A DNA stretch of 64,000 bases from JADLGH01 sp964586675 (GTDB lineage Bacteria; Desulfobacterota_D; UBA1144; Nemesobacterales; UBA2774): assembly GCA_964586675.1 (NCBI GenBank), contig CAZPHQ010000012.1, forward strand, positions 21,266-85,265. The letters are read 5' to 3'. Position numbers and translations under genes: made by a program. Under the pieces are notes generated by a model. It saw only the letters and a program-made list of their open reading frames with translations. It made no database searches and was not told the DNA's origin. Positions 17,029-26,712 of this stretch are shown here, one piece after another. The stretch's first letter is position 1, and each line of letters starts with the position of its first letter.

Positions 17029-18201
17029 ATGAAAAAGGTCTATCTCGATTATAACGCCACGACACCTCTCGACCCGAGGGTTCTGGAAGCCATGATGCCG
17101 TACTTAAAGGAGGGCTTCGGAAACCCTTCGAGCATTCACTCCCACGGGAGCGCCGCGAAGGCCGCGCTCGACGAGGCGAGGGAGAGGACGGCCGCGCTCC
17201 TCGGGGCCGGGGCGAGGGAAATCATATTCACCTCCGGCGGGAGCGAGGGCAATAACCTCGCCATAAAGGGTGCGTCGTTCGCCGAAGGCGGCCGGGGAGG
17301 GAAGCATCTCGTAACGACGAAGGTCGAGCACGATTCCACGCTCGACGCTTTCGTGTTCCTGGAGACGCGCGGCTTCAAGGTCACGTACCTCGGCGTCGAT
17401 AAATACGGCCTCGTCGACCTCGACGAGCTACGCGAAGCAGTGACGGACGAAACGAGGCTCGTCTCCATAATCCACGCCAATAACGAGACCGGCGCGGTGA
17501 TGCCCATGGAAGACATAGCCGCCGTCGTAAAGGAAAAGGGGGCGCTCCTCCACCTGGACGCCGTACAGGCGGCCGGCAAAATAGAAATGGATTTGAAAAG
17601 TATCGGTGCCGACCTCGTTTCCATATCGGCGCACAAGTTTTACGGTCCCAAAGGCGCGGGCGCTCTATACGTAAGAGATGGCCTGGCGCGGCGGCTCTCG
17701 CTCGCCCCGCTCATACACGGCGGGGGGCAGGAGAGGGGGCTCAGGTCCGGGACCGAAAACGTCCCGGCCATAGCGGGGCTCGGAAAGGCGGCGGAGCTGG
17801 CGCTCGGCGAGCTTGACGGCGACAGGGAAAGGGTGGGGCGCCTCCGGGACGAGTTATACGCCCGCATATCCGCCGGAGCGGGCGGGGTCACGCTAAACGG
17901 CCCGACGGACACCATAGTCCGGAACACGCTCAACCTTTCATTCCAGGGCGTTAACGGAGGATCGCTCGCCATGGCGCTCGACCTCGAAGGGATAGCGGTT
18001 TCGACGGGCTCCGCGTGCTCGGAGGGGAACGTTGACCCCTCGCATGTCCTCCTCGCCATGGGACGTACGAGGCAGGAGGCGCACTCGTCTGTCAGATTCA
18101 GCCTCGGCAGGTTCACCACCCGGGAAGAGATCGAATACGCCGCTTCGGCGGTCGTAACGGCGGTGAACAGGATGAGGAAGCTTAAGGGAACCGGGTCCTG
18201 A
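17029..18201 (+). CDS. Cysteine desulfurase (NifS/IscS family)
   Basis: A PLP enzyme that takes sulfur from cysteine as a protein persulfide for Fe-S clusters or tRNA thiolation. The 390-aa protein starts with the family hallmark YLDYNATTPLDPRVLEAM; the PLP lysine is in SAHKFYGPKGAG and the catalytic cysteine in STGSACSEGNVDPSHVL, a short loop as in the IscS/NifS group I. No iscU, iscA or iscR is adjacent, so it is not in a standard isc operon. It converges with argC (13-bp gap). It could supply sulfur to the TusA protein encoded at 62.3 kb (inference). Confidence 0.93.
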   Translation: MKKVYLDYNATTPLDPRVLEAMMPYLKEGFGNPSSIHSHGSAAKAALDEARERTAALLGAGAREIIFTSGGSEGNNLAIKGASFAEGGRGGKHLVTTKVEHDSTLDAFVFLETRGFKVTYLGVDKYGLVDLDELREAVTDETRLVSIIHANNETGAVMPMEDIAAVVKEKGALLHLDAVQAAGKIEMDLKSIGADLVSISAHKFYGPKGAGALYVRDGLARRLSLAPLIHGGGQERGLRSGTENVPAIAGLGKAAELALGELDGDRERVGRLRDELYARISAGAGGVTLNGPTDTIVRNTLNLSFQGVNGGSLAMALDLEGIAVSTGSACSEGNVDPSHVLLAMGRTRQEAHSSVRFSLGRFTTREEIEYAASAVVTAVNRMRKLKGTGS

Positions 18202-18214
18202 AACGGCGCGTCTT

Positions 18215-19255
18215 TTACGGGAACATCGGAGGGATGTTGAGCCCCTCCGATTCCTCGAAGCCCATCATGATATTCATGTTCTGAACCGCGACGCCCGAAG
18301 CGCCCTTCACGAGGTTATCGATTACCGACACTATTACCGCGGATTTCGATTCCGGGTCGCCCTTTATTCCAATATCGCAGAAGTTGGAGCCCTTTACCTG
18401 AGACGTCGAGGGATAGACCTTTTCAGGGCATATCCTGACGAACCTTTCGTTCTCGTAGTGCTTACGGTAGAGCTCTAAAAGCTCTCTGGTCGTCATGGCC
18501 TTGTTGAGTCTCACGTATACAGTCGAAAGTATGCCCCTGTCCATGGGAATGAGGTGCGGCACGAACTGGACTCTGAGGTCGATTCCGGAATATTCCCTCA
18601 TGACCTCCTCGATCTCCGGCATGTGCCTGTGCTCGCCGACCTTATACGCCTTTACGCCCTCGTTCACCTCGCAGAAATGCGTGTCGAGCGAAGGATTCCT
18701 GCCAGCGCCGGATACGCCCGACTTCGAGTCGGCTATTACGAGGCCGGGTTCTAAAAGCTGCTCCCACGCGAGGGGAAGAAGGCCCAGAATGACCGACGTC
18801 GGATAGCAGCCGGGGTTGGCGACGAGCTTTGCGGTTTTGAGCCTTTCCCTGTTTATCTCGGGGATGCCGTAAACTGCGTCCGGTATCAGCCCCGGATGGG
18901 GGTGCTCGCCGTACCAGACGGTGTAAACCTCGTGGCTCAGCCTGAAGTCGGCACCGAGGTCTATTATCTTTATTTCCCTTTCGTAGAGCTCCCCGACGAC
19001 CTTCGCAGATGCCCCGTGAGGAAGCCCGAGGAAGACGACGTCGATATCTTCCGGGAGGGCCTTCGGGTCAAGCGGGCTGAGCCCGAGATCACAGAGCCCG
19101 GCGAGGTGCGGAAAAACGTCGGAAATCCTCTTTCCGGCATGCTTGTCGGCGGTTAAATATGCAATCTCGACGGAGGGATGCGGCAGGAGGAACCTCAGAA
19201 GATCGCTCCCCGTATAACCGCTCGCCCCGAGTATTCCCGCTCTAATTTTCCGCAT
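18215..19255 (-). CDS. argC: N-acetyl-gamma-glutamyl-phosphate reductase
   Basis: The third step of arginine biosynthesis, NADPH-dependent reduction of N-acetylglutamyl phosphate. The 346-aa length is typical. GILGASGYTGSDLLRFL is the dinucleotide-binding loop, and VANPGCYPTSVILGLLPL carries the catalytic cysteine. IIDLGADFRL and GLPHGASAKVV are further family blocks. It is monocistronic here, divergent from gap; argH and argG are elsewhere in the window. Confidence 0.97.
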   Translation of the reverse strand: MRKIRAGILGASGYTGSDLLRFLLPHPSVEIAYLTADKHAGKRISDVFPHLAGLCDLGLSPLDPKALPEDIDVVFLGLPHGASAKVVGELYEREIKIIDLGADFRLSHEVYTVWYGEHPHPGLIPDAVYGIPEINRERLKTAKLVANPGCYPTSVILGLLPLAWEQLLEPGLVIADSKSGVSGAGRNPSLDTHFCEVNEGVKAYKVGEHRHMPEIEEVMREYSGIDLRVQFVPHLIPMDRGILSTVYVRLNKAMTTRELLELYRKHYENERFVRICPEKVYPSTSQVKGSNFCDIGIKGDPESKSAVIVSVIDNLVKGASGVAVQNMNIMMGFEESEGLNIPPMFP

Positions 19256-19355
19256 AGGAATTGAAAATATACGGTAAAATTGTCAAATACAAGGTCGTGT
19301 GAAGAATTCTCTTCTCAATTGCGGCCACAAGGGTCTTCCGCGGCCCTTCGATACC

Positions 19356-19384
19356 TTGACGCAAATAGTTTGTAAAGGTAATTT
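19356..19384 (+). promoter_or_regulatory. Candidate promoter of the gap-pgk unit
   Basis: TTGACG (19356-19361), 17 bases, TAATTT (19379-19384). The -35 matches 5/6, the -10 only 3/6. It lies 52 bp before the gap ATG in an AT-rich stretch. Confidence 0.4.
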
Positions 19385-19436
19385 TTAGAGGATTTTCATC
19401 AAATTAAAAAACATTACAATTACCTGGAGGGACTGG

Positions 19437-20444
19437 ATGTCTATCAAGGTTGGGATTAACGGGTTCGGAAGAATCGGGAGGCACGTGCTCCGTATAGGGC
19501 TCGAAAGGGAAGGCCTCGAATTCGTGGGGATCAACGATATTTCCGATTCCAAAACGCTTGCCCACCTTTTTAAATACGATTCCGTATTCGGCCCATACAA
19601 AGGAGATGTGAAATCCGAAAACGGACATATAATTGTAGATGGAAAGGCTATAAGGGTATTCACGGAGAGGGATCCGAAGAACATACCGTGGCAGGATACG
19701 GGGGCCGAGATCATCGCCGAAGCAAGCGGCGTTTTCCGTTCGAGGGAAGCCGCGGCGGCGCACCTGGGCGGCACCGTGAAGAAAGTAGTGATCACGGCGC
19801 CGGCTAAAGGCAAGGTGGATTTCACGACGGTGCTCGGGACCAACGAAGGCGAATACAGCCCGGATTTCGACATCATATCCAACGCCTCGTGCACGACAAA
19901 CTGTTTTGCAATGATCGTAAAAGTGCTTCACGAAAATTTCGGAATAAAGAGGGGTGAGATGACGACCATCCACTCCTACACGAACGACCAGCAGATACTG
20001 GACGCCCCGCATAAGGATTTAAGACGTGCAAGGGCGGCGGCACTCTCGATAATACCGACCAGCACGGGCGCCGCGAGCGCGATAGAGATAATCTACCCTG
20101 TGCTCAAGGGCAAGCTGAGCTCCGTGTCGATGAGGGTCCCCACGGCGGATGTTTCGGTCGTCGACTTCACCTGTGAAGTGGAGAAAAACACGACACCGGA
20201 AGAGGTCAACGAAAAATTCAGGGAGGCCGCCTCGGGCGAGCTTAAAGGGTATCTCAGGTACGTCGACGAAGAGCTGGTGTCGTCAGATTTCATAGGCGAC
20301 CCGCACTCGGCGATACTCGATTCCCAGCTGACTTCTGTTGTGGAAGGCAATCTCGTAAAGGTAATAGGCTGGTACGACAACGAATACGGCTACTCGTCGC
20401 GGGTCGTCGACCTCATCGAGTACATAGGAGAAAGGCTAAAATGA
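19437..20444 (+). CDS. gap: Glyceraldehyde-3-phosphate dehydrogenase, type I
   Basis: Oxidative phosphorylation of glyceraldehyde-3-phosphate with NAD(P). The 335-aa protein has the Rossmann start VGINGFGRIGRHVLRI, the catalytic cysteine C152 in SNASCTTNC, and WYDNEYGYSSRVVDL at the C-terminus. CTGGAGG lies just upstream of the ATG. Its stop overlaps the pgk start by 4 bases (ATGA), so the two are translationally coupled. The order gap-pgk-fbaB gives three consecutive lower-glycolysis/gluconeogenesis steps; tpi is not next to them. Confidence 0.97.
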   Translation: MSIKVGINGFGRIGRHVLRIGLEREGLEFVGINDISDSKTLAHLFKYDSVFGPYKGDVKSENGHIIVDGKAIRVFTERDPKNIPWQDTGAEIIAEASGVFRSREAAAAHLGGTVKKVVITAPAKGKVDFTTVLGTNEGEYSPDFDIISNASCTTNCFAMIVKVLHENFGIKRGEMTTIHSYTNDQQILDAPHKDLRRARAAALSIIPTSTGAASAIEIIYPVLKGKLSSVSMRVPTADVSVVDFTCEVEKNTTPEEVNEKFREAASGELKGYLRYVDEELVSSDFIGDPHSAILDSQLTSVVEGNLVKVIGWYDNEYGYSSRVVDLIEYIGERLK

Positions 20445-21661
20445 GCAAGCTTGTGATATCCGACCTCCCCGATTCGACATACAAGGACAAGCGCGTCTTT
20501 GTAAGGGTCGACTTCAACGTGCCCATAAGGGACGGGAAGATAAGCGAGGATTACAGGATCAGAAGGGTAATCCCGACGATCGACTATCTGGTCGAAAGGA
20601 AGGCCAGGATAATACTCGGCTCCCATCTCGGGAGGCCGAAGGGCATAGTGATGCCCGAGCTTTCATTGAAGCCCATAGCGGACCGCCTCTCGGAGCTCCT
20701 CGGAAAGTCGGTGAAGTTCACCGGCAAGGTGACGGGCCCCGAGGTCAAGGAGTCCATAGATTCTCTCGGCGCGGGAGAGGTCATGCTTCTCGAAAACCTC
20801 CGGTTCCACCAGGAAGAAACGGACAACGATCCAAAGTTCGCGAAAACGCTTTCGTCATACGCGGACATTTACGTTAACGACGCTTTCGGCACCTCTCACA
20901 GAAAACACGCCTCGACATATGGCATGGCCGCCAATTTCGAGATCAAGGTGGCCGGCTTTCTGGTAAGCAGGGAGCTCAAGTTCCTGAGCCGCCTCCGCGA
21001 AAACCCGGACCGACCGTTCATAGTCATAGTCGGCGGCGGCAAGATCAAGGACAAGATACACGCGCTTCAGAGCCTCATAGACAAGGCCGACAAGGTCCTC
21101 CTCGGAGGGGGCGTAGCATACACGTTCTTAAAGGCCAAGGGCGTAAAGATAGGCAATTCGATAGTAGAGGACGACCAGGTGGACTGGGCGAAGGACGCCC
21201 TCGCCAAGTACGGGAAAAAGATATTCCTCCCCGTCGATCACGTCGTATCCAACAGCCTCGAAAAGAGAAAGAACAGCATGGTAGTGGACGGCTCCATACC
21301 CGACGACCTTCAGGGCTTCGACATAGGCCCCAAGACGGCGGCGAAATATAACCACCAGATAAAGGGCACGGGCTCCATATTCTGGAGCGGCCCGATGGGC
21401 GTGTTCGAGGTCGCCGACTTCTCGGCGGGGACGACGCAGGTCGCAAGAACGGTTGCGCTCGCAACGTGGCGAGGCGCGACGACTGTTGTCGGCGGCGGCG
21501 AGACGATAGCCTCGATAAGGAAGGCCGAGGTTCTCGATTCCGAGATCACGCACATATCGACCGGCGGCGGGGCGCTTCTCGAATTCCTCGGGGGCGACGA
21601 GCTCCCCGGAATCTCCATACTCAACGACAGGGAAGAGCGCATATCTCTCGTCGCCAATTGA
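20441..21661 (+). CDS. pgk: Phosphoglycerate kinase
   Basis: ATP-forming transfer of phosphate from 1,3-bisphosphoglycerate. The 406-aa, two-domain protein shows the N-terminal substrate block FVRVDFNVP, the arginine-binding SHLGRPKG, LLENLRFHQEE, NDAFGTSHRKHASTYG, and the C-terminal nucleotide site FWSGPMGVFEV. It overlaps gap by 4 bases. All parts expected for an active enzyme are present. Confidence 0.97.
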   Translation: MSKLVISDLPDSTYKDKRVFVRVDFNVPIRDGKISEDYRIRRVIPTIDYLVERKARIILGSHLGRPKGIVMPELSLKPIADRLSELLGKSVKFTGKVTGPEVKESIDSLGAGEVMLLENLRFHQEETDNDPKFAKTLSSYADIYVNDAFGTSHRKHASTYGMAANFEIKVAGFLVSRELKFLSRLRENPDRPFIVIVGGGKIKDKIHALQSLIDKADKVLLGGGVAYTFLKAKGVKIGNSIVEDDQVDWAKDALAKYGKKIFLPVDHVVSNSLEKRKNSMVVDGSIPDDLQGFDIGPKTAAKYNHQIKGTGSIFWSGPMGVFEVADFSAGTTQVARTVALATWRGATTVVGGGETIASIRKAEVLDSEITHISTGGGALLEFLGGDELPGISILNDREERISLVAN

Positions 21662-21767
21662 AGGCCGTGTTAAGCGGACTTTCGTTCGGGGAGAATTTAT
21701 TTTAAACTTCTCGCAGTCTCTGGCAAAGCTGTATCGGCTACCTCAAAAAAAATCAACGGAGTGCAAA

Positions 21768-22853
21768 ATGGCAAAAGTGAAGAGTACGGGAGGGATAGAT
21801 TCGATAACGAAGCTACTCGGAAACGAGGCCGACTACCTTCTCGACCACAAGTGTAAAACAGTACCCAAGAGCCAGCTCCATCTCCCCGGCCCCGATTTCG
21901 TCGACCGCATTTTCATTCCTTCAGACAGGCCGAATTCCGTTCTCCGTAACCTCCAGCTCATGTACAACACGGGCAGGCTCGCGGGAACGGGCTACATGTC
22001 GATACTCCCTGTCGACCAGGGTATAGAGCATTCGGCCGGAGCGTCATTTGCACCCAACCCGATTTACTTCGACCCGGAGAATATTGTGAAGCTCGCTATC
22101 GAGGGCGGCTGTAACGCCGTCGCCTCTACTCTCGGCGTTCTCGGCTCGGTCTCCAGAAAATACGCGCACAAGATCCCGTTCCTCGTGAAGCTTAACCACA
22201 ACGAGCTTTTGACGTATCCCAACAAATTCGACCAGATAATGTTCGCCAACGTCGACCAGGCGTATCAAATGGGCGCAGTTGCCGTCGGCGCGACGATATA
22301 CTTCGGCTCCGAGGAGAGCGACCGACAGATACAGGAGGTGAGCGAAGCATTCTCCTACGCCCACACGCTCGGGCTTGTGACAGTCCTCTGGGCCTATCTC
22401 CGTAACGCGGCGTTTAAAACGGAGAAGGTCGACTACGACCTTTCCGCCGACCTTACGGGACAGGCGAACCACATAAGCGCCACGATAGAAGCCGACATCG
22501 TAAAGCAGAAGCAGGCCGAGAACAACGGCGGATTCCTCGCCCTTAAATTCGGGAAGACCGACCCCAGGGTTTATTCCAAGCTCACGACGGAGCACCCCGT
22601 GGACCTCACGCGCTACCAGGTCGTTAACTGCTACATGGGACGCGCAAGCCTGATCAATTCCGGCGGCGCTTCGACTGGCAGCGACCAGGACGACCTGGCA
22701 CAGGCTGTAAGAACCGCCGTCATAAACAAGCGCGCGGGCGGCATGGGCCTCATTACCGGGCGGAAATCCTTCCAGAAGTCGATGAAGGAAGGGGTCGAGA
22801 TACTGAACGCCGTTCAGAACGTCTACCTCTGCGAAGAAGTCTCGATAGCCTGA
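21768..22853 (+). CDS. fbaB: Class I fructose-bisphosphate aldolase (FbaB/DhnA type)
   Basis: A Schiff-base aldolase that splits or forms fructose-1,6-bisphosphate. At 361 aa it matches the archaeal/E. coli FbaB family, not the class II metal enzyme. The opening motif LPVDQGIEHSAGASF and the segments FLVKLNHNELLTYP, GAVAVGATIYFGS and VLWAYLRNAAFK are characteristic; the Schiff-base lysine is expected in the C-terminal LALKFGKTD-type region. The start follows GGAG by six bases. It is 106 bp downstream of pgk on the same strand, so it may be cotranscribed or have its own promoter. Confidence 0.93.
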   Translation: MAKVKSTGGIDSITKLLGNEADYLLDHKCKTVPKSQLHLPGPDFVDRIFIPSDRPNSVLRNLQLMYNTGRLAGTGYMSILPVDQGIEHSAGASFAPNPIYFDPENIVKLAIEGGCNAVASTLGVLGSVSRKYAHKIPFLVKLNHNELLTYPNKFDQIMFANVDQAYQMGAVAVGATIYFGSEESDRQIQEVSEAFSYAHTLGLVTVLWAYLRNAAFKTEKVDYDLSADLTGQANHISATIEADIVKQKQAENNGGFLALKFGKTDPRVYSKLTTEHPVDLTRYQVVNCYMGRASLINSGGASTGSDQDDLAQAVRTAVINKRAGGMGLITGRKSFQKSMKEGVEILNAVQNVYLCEEVSIA

Positions 22854-22952
22854 GTCCATCCATTCAGGACCACTCCACTTATCGCCGCGGAGCCGCATTA
22901 TTACCCGCGCAGGGGATTCCTACACTATTTTCGCCGCCGGATTTATAATTGA

Positions 22953-24122
22953 GTGCGGGCGGGTAAGCGCCAGCACCTCGCTATGAACTGGAAAACAGAA
23001 GGGCTCAAAAGGATCGACGGCATACTCGGCGGCATTGCGTGCGGAGCTTCGAGGCTTCTTGTAAGCCCGAGGAAAGGCTTTCGTGACCCCTCCCCTAAAA
23101 TACTCGTTATAAGGCCGGGGGGGATAGGCGACGCCGTACTTCTTTACCCCGCGCTCGCGGCGTTGAGACAGGAATTCCCCGGCTCTATAGTTCACGTTCT
23201 CGCCGAGAAGAGAAACGCCGGGATACTCACCGGCTGTCCCTACATCGACAGCGTTCTCCTCTACGACACCTCACCGCTTAAAACGCTATCCGCTGTTATA
23301 AAAGAGGGATACGGCATCGTAATAGACACGGAGCAGTGGCACCGCATGACGGCCGCGCTCACTTATCTCACGCGCGCCGCCGTGAGGGCGGGTTTCGCTA
23401 CTAACGACGAGAGGGCGAGGCAGTTCACGCATCCGGTCACACACAGGCGGGAAGACTACGAGGCCCAAAGCTTTTTAAATCTTGTCTCGGCAGTTACGGG
23501 AAAGGAATACACGTTCGATGAGGACAAACCGTTTCTGCCGGTCGACCGTAATAAATACGCCGGGGCCGTTTCGATGGTCGAGGAATTTAAAAGCGGTAAA
23601 AGCGGAACCGTCGGCGTATTCACCGGCGCAACCGTGAAAGAAAGAAGGTGGGGCACGGAAAAATTCGCCGCTCTCTCGAAGGCGCTTTCGGAAGAAGGAC
23701 TCGGCATAGTCCTCCTCGGCGGGCCGGGGGACATGGAAAGCTCTGCCGAGGTTAAAAAAGGTCTCGATTCTAAAAGCGTGCTCGACCTTACCGGAAAGAC
23801 CTCGCTCATGGAAACGGCGGCGGTCATCTCCGTGCTCGAGGCGCTCGTCTCCGCCGATACCGGCCTCATGCACATCGCCTACGGCTCCGGCACACCGACC
23901 GTATCACTCTTCGGGGCAGGCATACAGGAAAAATGGGGCCCGCGTGGGAGGCGTAGCGTCATCGTAAACAAACACCTCCCCTGCAGCCCGTGTACAGAAT
24001 TCGGATACACGCCTCCATGCCCGTACGGAGTCAAATGCCTCCGCGAGATTGGCGTGGACGAAATGAAAGAGTCGGCGCTCAATCTTCTCTCCCTGACCGC
24101 TAAGAGCGCCTCCTCCGTTTAA
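22953..24122 (+). CDS. Glycosyltransferase family 9 (heptosyltransferase-like)
   Basis: A GT-B enzyme related to ADP-heptose:LPS heptosyltransferases. ILVIRPGGIGDAVLLYPALAALRQEFP is the N-terminal signature, FTGATVKERRWGTEKFAALS is the central donor-binding region, and SADTGLMHIAYGSGTPTVSLFG is the C-terminal nucleotide-sugar motif. About 389 aa from a GTG at 22953; an ATG at 22983 is equally possible, as neither has a good ribosome binding site. Expected on the cytoplasmic face of the inner membrane, adding a sugar to lipid A core, which implies a diderm envelope. It stands alone; its stop overlaps the convergent nitroreductase by 4 bases. Confidence 0.87.
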   Translation: MRAGKRQHLAMNWKTEGLKRIDGILGGIACGASRLLVSPRKGFRDPSPKILVIRPGGIGDAVLLYPALAALRQEFPGSIVHVLAEKRNAGILTGCPYIDSVLLYDTSPLKTLSAVIKEGYGIVIDTEQWHRMTAALTYLTRAAVRAGFATNDERARQFTHPVTHRREDYEAQSFLNLVSAVTGKEYTFDEDKPFLPVDRNKYAGAVSMVEEFKSGKSGTVGVFTGATVKERRWGTEKFAALSKALSEEGLGIVLLGGPGDMESSAEVKKGLDSKSVLDLTGKTSLMETAAVISVLEALVSADTGLMHIAYGSGTPTVSLFGAGIQEKWGPRGRRSVIVNKHLPCSPCTEFGYTPPCPYGVKCLREIGVDEMKESALNLLSLTAKSASSV

Positions 24123-25000
24123 ACACCCTTTTCTTCGAGCCCGAGCGGCACTTCGCCGTAGTAGATCGAGTCCTCTTCGTAAAGGGCCCTTATCTTGTCC
24201 TTCGGCATGTCGGGCATGTCTTCCTTGTAGCCGAACATCCTGCATACGTGCCTGAGCTCCTCTTCCCTGCCGGGGAGCGGGTCCTTCGGCTGTATCATCA
24301 TCTCGGCCATGAGCTCTTCCTTCACCGTCTGGTCTTCCTTTAGGGGGTTGCCGTAGGTGTTGTAGTGATAAAGCCTGTCGAAGCGCTTTCTCGGCCTCTG
24401 ACCGGGCGTCTCCGCGGGATAGCCGACGGCCATGATCCAGAGCGGAACTATATTCTCCGGCACGCCTAGCACCTTCGGAAATTCGGCGGGTTTTCTGCCG
24501 GTCGCAAGGAGGCAGCACCCGAGCCCGAGCTCTGTCGCCGCGAGGAGCGAGTTCGCTATCGCCTGCCCTGCCTCGACCCTTAAAAGGTCCTCCGCTTTCT
24601 CCCTCGGAAAGCTCATGAGGCGGGGATACGTGGTCTCTGTCAGAATCTTGTACGTCCAGCCGTGGGCAGCTGTGATGGCTCTCGCCGGGAACAGGACGGC
24701 GAAGGACTCTACAAGTTCTTTATACCAGGCGTCCATATTCACGAGCCACGCGATTACTATCGGCGCTGTCCGGAGCTGTATCTCGTTGAACGTCGATGCG
24801 CACTGAATGAGCTCCTCGAATTTATCGGCCGGGTAGGTCTTCTTCTCGATGACAATAGCCTCTGTCGAGCCGCAGTTGCCCTGGCACGACGCATGCCGCG
24901 CGGCCTGCAGCATGCGCTGTATCTTCCAGTCTTCGACTTCCATCCAGGGCTTGAAGAATCTTATGCTCCTTCTGCTTCCTATAGCTTCCATAAGTTCCAT
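24119..25000 (-). CDS. Nitroreductase family protein with C-terminal extension
   Basis: A 293-aa flavoprotein. The N-terminal two thirds are a nitroreductase fold: MEAIGSRRSIRFFKPWMEVEDWKIQRMLQAARHA binds FMN, and AIANSLLAATELGLGCCLLA is the second flavin block. The last roughly 90 residues, rich in charged residues, are beyond the usual domain and unassigned. AGGAGGT nine bases before the ATG is a strong ribosome binding site. Substrate unknown. The ATG four codons later is a weaker alternative. Confidence 0.85.
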   Translation of the reverse strand: MELMEAIGSRRSIRFFKPWMEVEDWKIQRMLQAARHASCQGNCGSTEAIVIEKKTYPADKFEELIQCASTFNEIQLRTAPIVIAWLVNMDAWYKELVESFAVLFPARAITAAHGWTYKILTETTYPRLMSFPREKAEDLLRVEAGQAIANSLLAATELGLGCCLLATGRKPAEFPKVLGVPENIVPLWIMAVGYPAETPGQRPRKRFDRLYHYNTYGNPLKEDQTVKEELMAEMMIQPKDPLPGREEELRHVCRMFGYKEDMPDMPKDKIRALYEEDSIYYGEVPLGLEEKGV

Positions 25001-25170
25001 GATGCGTTACCTCCTGTAGTTGACGCTAATACACCATTTAACAACACGAAACTTCCTTGTCAACATGGTCTTTCATTGCCGGAAAGCCGGGAGCCTCATT
25101 TTAAATCCCTCACGGCTGGGTTATTGTAATATCCGGGCGGTTCAGCGCCTCCCGGAAAGGGCAATAGCGT

Positions 25171-25938
25171 ATGGGCATAATCACTCTCATGACAGATTTC
25201 GGCTACGGCGATCACTACGCAGGAGTGATGAAGGGGGTTATAGCGGGCATTGATCCCTCTGCCATCGTTATAGATCTAACGCACGGTATAGAGAGCTATA
25301 GCTTAGCAGAGGCCGCGTTCAAGCTCTACGCCTCTTACGCCTACTTCCCGGAAGGAACTGTCCACGTCGCCGTGGTCGATCCCGGAGTCGGAAGCGCGAG
25401 AAGGGCACTAGCAGCAGAGTCCGGCGGCTACCGCTTCGTAGGACCCGATAACGGAATATTCTCGCTTATATTCGATAAGCGCGGCGTAGACTGTATTGTC
25501 GAGATAACGAACCCCGCATTCATGCTCCCTAACGTGAGCAGCACGTTTCACGGAAGGGACATATTCGCCCCGGCTGCGGCGCATCTTTCGAAGGGCGTAG
25601 CGCTCTCTGATTTAGGAGAAGGGCTCCAGTCTTACGAAAGGCTCGATATTCCCCGGCAGGAAGAGGACGGCGACGTCATAACAGGTAAAGCCATATACGC
25701 AGACAGGTTCGGTAATCTCGTGACGAATATACCGGGGTTGCTTATTACAGCCAGGACGCGAGTATGCGTCGGGGATGTGATTATAAAACAGACCTCCGTC
25801 AGCTATGCCGGCGGGGAAAAAGGCGAGCTTTTGGCGATAGTCGGAAGCTCGGGATTCCTCGAAATCTCCCTTAACAAAGGCAGCGCCCTCGAATTTTTCG
25901 GGGGGAAGCTTCCCGCAGTGAAAATACTCAAAGGGTAA
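25171..25938 (+). CDS. SAM hydrolase / hydroxide adenosyltransferase (DUF62)
   Basis: A 255-aa member of the DUF62 (SAM_adeno_trans) family, relatives of fluorinase and chlorinase that instead hydrolyse S-adenosylmethionine to adenosine and methionine. The N-terminal ITLMTDFGYGDHYAGVMKGVI and IDLTHGIE are hallmarks, and VAVVDPGVGSARRALA, FVGPDNGIFSLIF and GRDIFAPAAAHLSKG follow in order. The Asp-Arg-His set seen in hydrolases is plausible but I did not align it. The cellular role is unclear even in characterised relatives. It is monocistronic. Confidence 0.92.
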   Translation: MGIITLMTDFGYGDHYAGVMKGVIAGIDPSAIVIDLTHGIESYSLAEAAFKLYASYAYFPEGTVHVAVVDPGVGSARRALAAESGGYRFVGPDNGIFSLIFDKRGVDCIVEITNPAFMLPNVSSTFHGRDIFAPAAAHLSKGVALSDLGEGLQSYERLDIPRQEEDGDVITGKAIYADRFGNLVTNIPGLLITARTRVCVGDVIIKQTSVSYAGGEKGELLAIVGSSGFLEISLNKGSALEFFGGKLPAVKILKG

Positions 25939-25989
25939 ATGTATCCCGGGACTGTAGCGCCTGGAATAGAGAAAGTATCCGGCCCGGAT

Positions 25990-26451
25990 TCAGGCCTCCC
26001 ACTCTATCCTGTACTTCCTGCCGTTGACCTCGAGCTCCCTGACGGACTTGTATGTGAAAATATTCTCCCAGAAATGGTCCTCGGGCTCCTTAATGCCTTC
26101 GCTCCCGAGCTTTTTTATCATCTGCCAGAAGGTGTTGTCGTCCGGAAGGTCGGGCAGGAGATCGAATAGCGTTGCGATGTCAGGCCGGTTCACGGGCTCT
26201 ATCTTCTCCCAGCTGACCCAGTCCCTGCTTCGTTTTGATATAAAGAGCTTGTCGCCTGAATTGTTTAGAAGTGTCTGATTCAGCGTCCATGCGGGTATAT
26301 ATTCCGTGTAGTAGTAATCGAATGCGCTTTCGAGCACGTCGCTCCATTTAAGCCTTACTACCCTCGAGCCGTCGGGCTCCGGTTCCGTCATGTTTAAAAA
26401 TTGCCTTCTTATCATGTTTGCTCCGAAATCGGCCTCTTCGTATTTGCTCAT
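25990..26451 (-). CDS. Uncharacterised protein, 153 aa
   Basis: I do not recognise this protein. It is acidic and aromatic-rich (many Trp and Tyr, for example ESAFDYYYTEYIPAWTLNQ), with no signal peptide, no membrane segment and no cysteine motif. GGAAG lies six bases before the ATG. It is flanked by the convergent DUF62 gene and about 260 bp of AT-rich DNA with no visible gene (26452-26712). The long open frame with a ribosome binding site and normal codon use supports it as real. Confidence 0.6.
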   Translation of the reverse strand: MSKYEEADFGANMIRRQFLNMTEPEPDGSRVVRLKWSDVLESAFDYYYTEYIPAWTLNQTLLNNSGDKLFISKRSRDWVSWEKIEPVNRPDIATLFDLLPDLPDDNTFWQMIKKLGSEGIKEPEDHFWENIFTYKSVRELEVNGRKYRIEWEA

Positions 26452-26712
26452 ATGTATCTTCCGTCCTCACTCGTCCGCCAGACCCCCCCGATGTTTTCGT
26501 TTCATATATCTTGAAATAGATGGGAGCAAAAACTATGCCAGAAGCCAGTTATTTCTAACTAACTGTAAACTATGTTCTTTTGTTCTATACGATAGTGATA
26601 CTTCTTTTTGTCTTAACAATTTTCGTCACCGTGTTATGCAATTCAGGGTATAGGTAATTGAAGATACCCAGGGCTTTATATGTGTTCAGCCGGGTTAAGG
26701 CGCCGCCGCTTT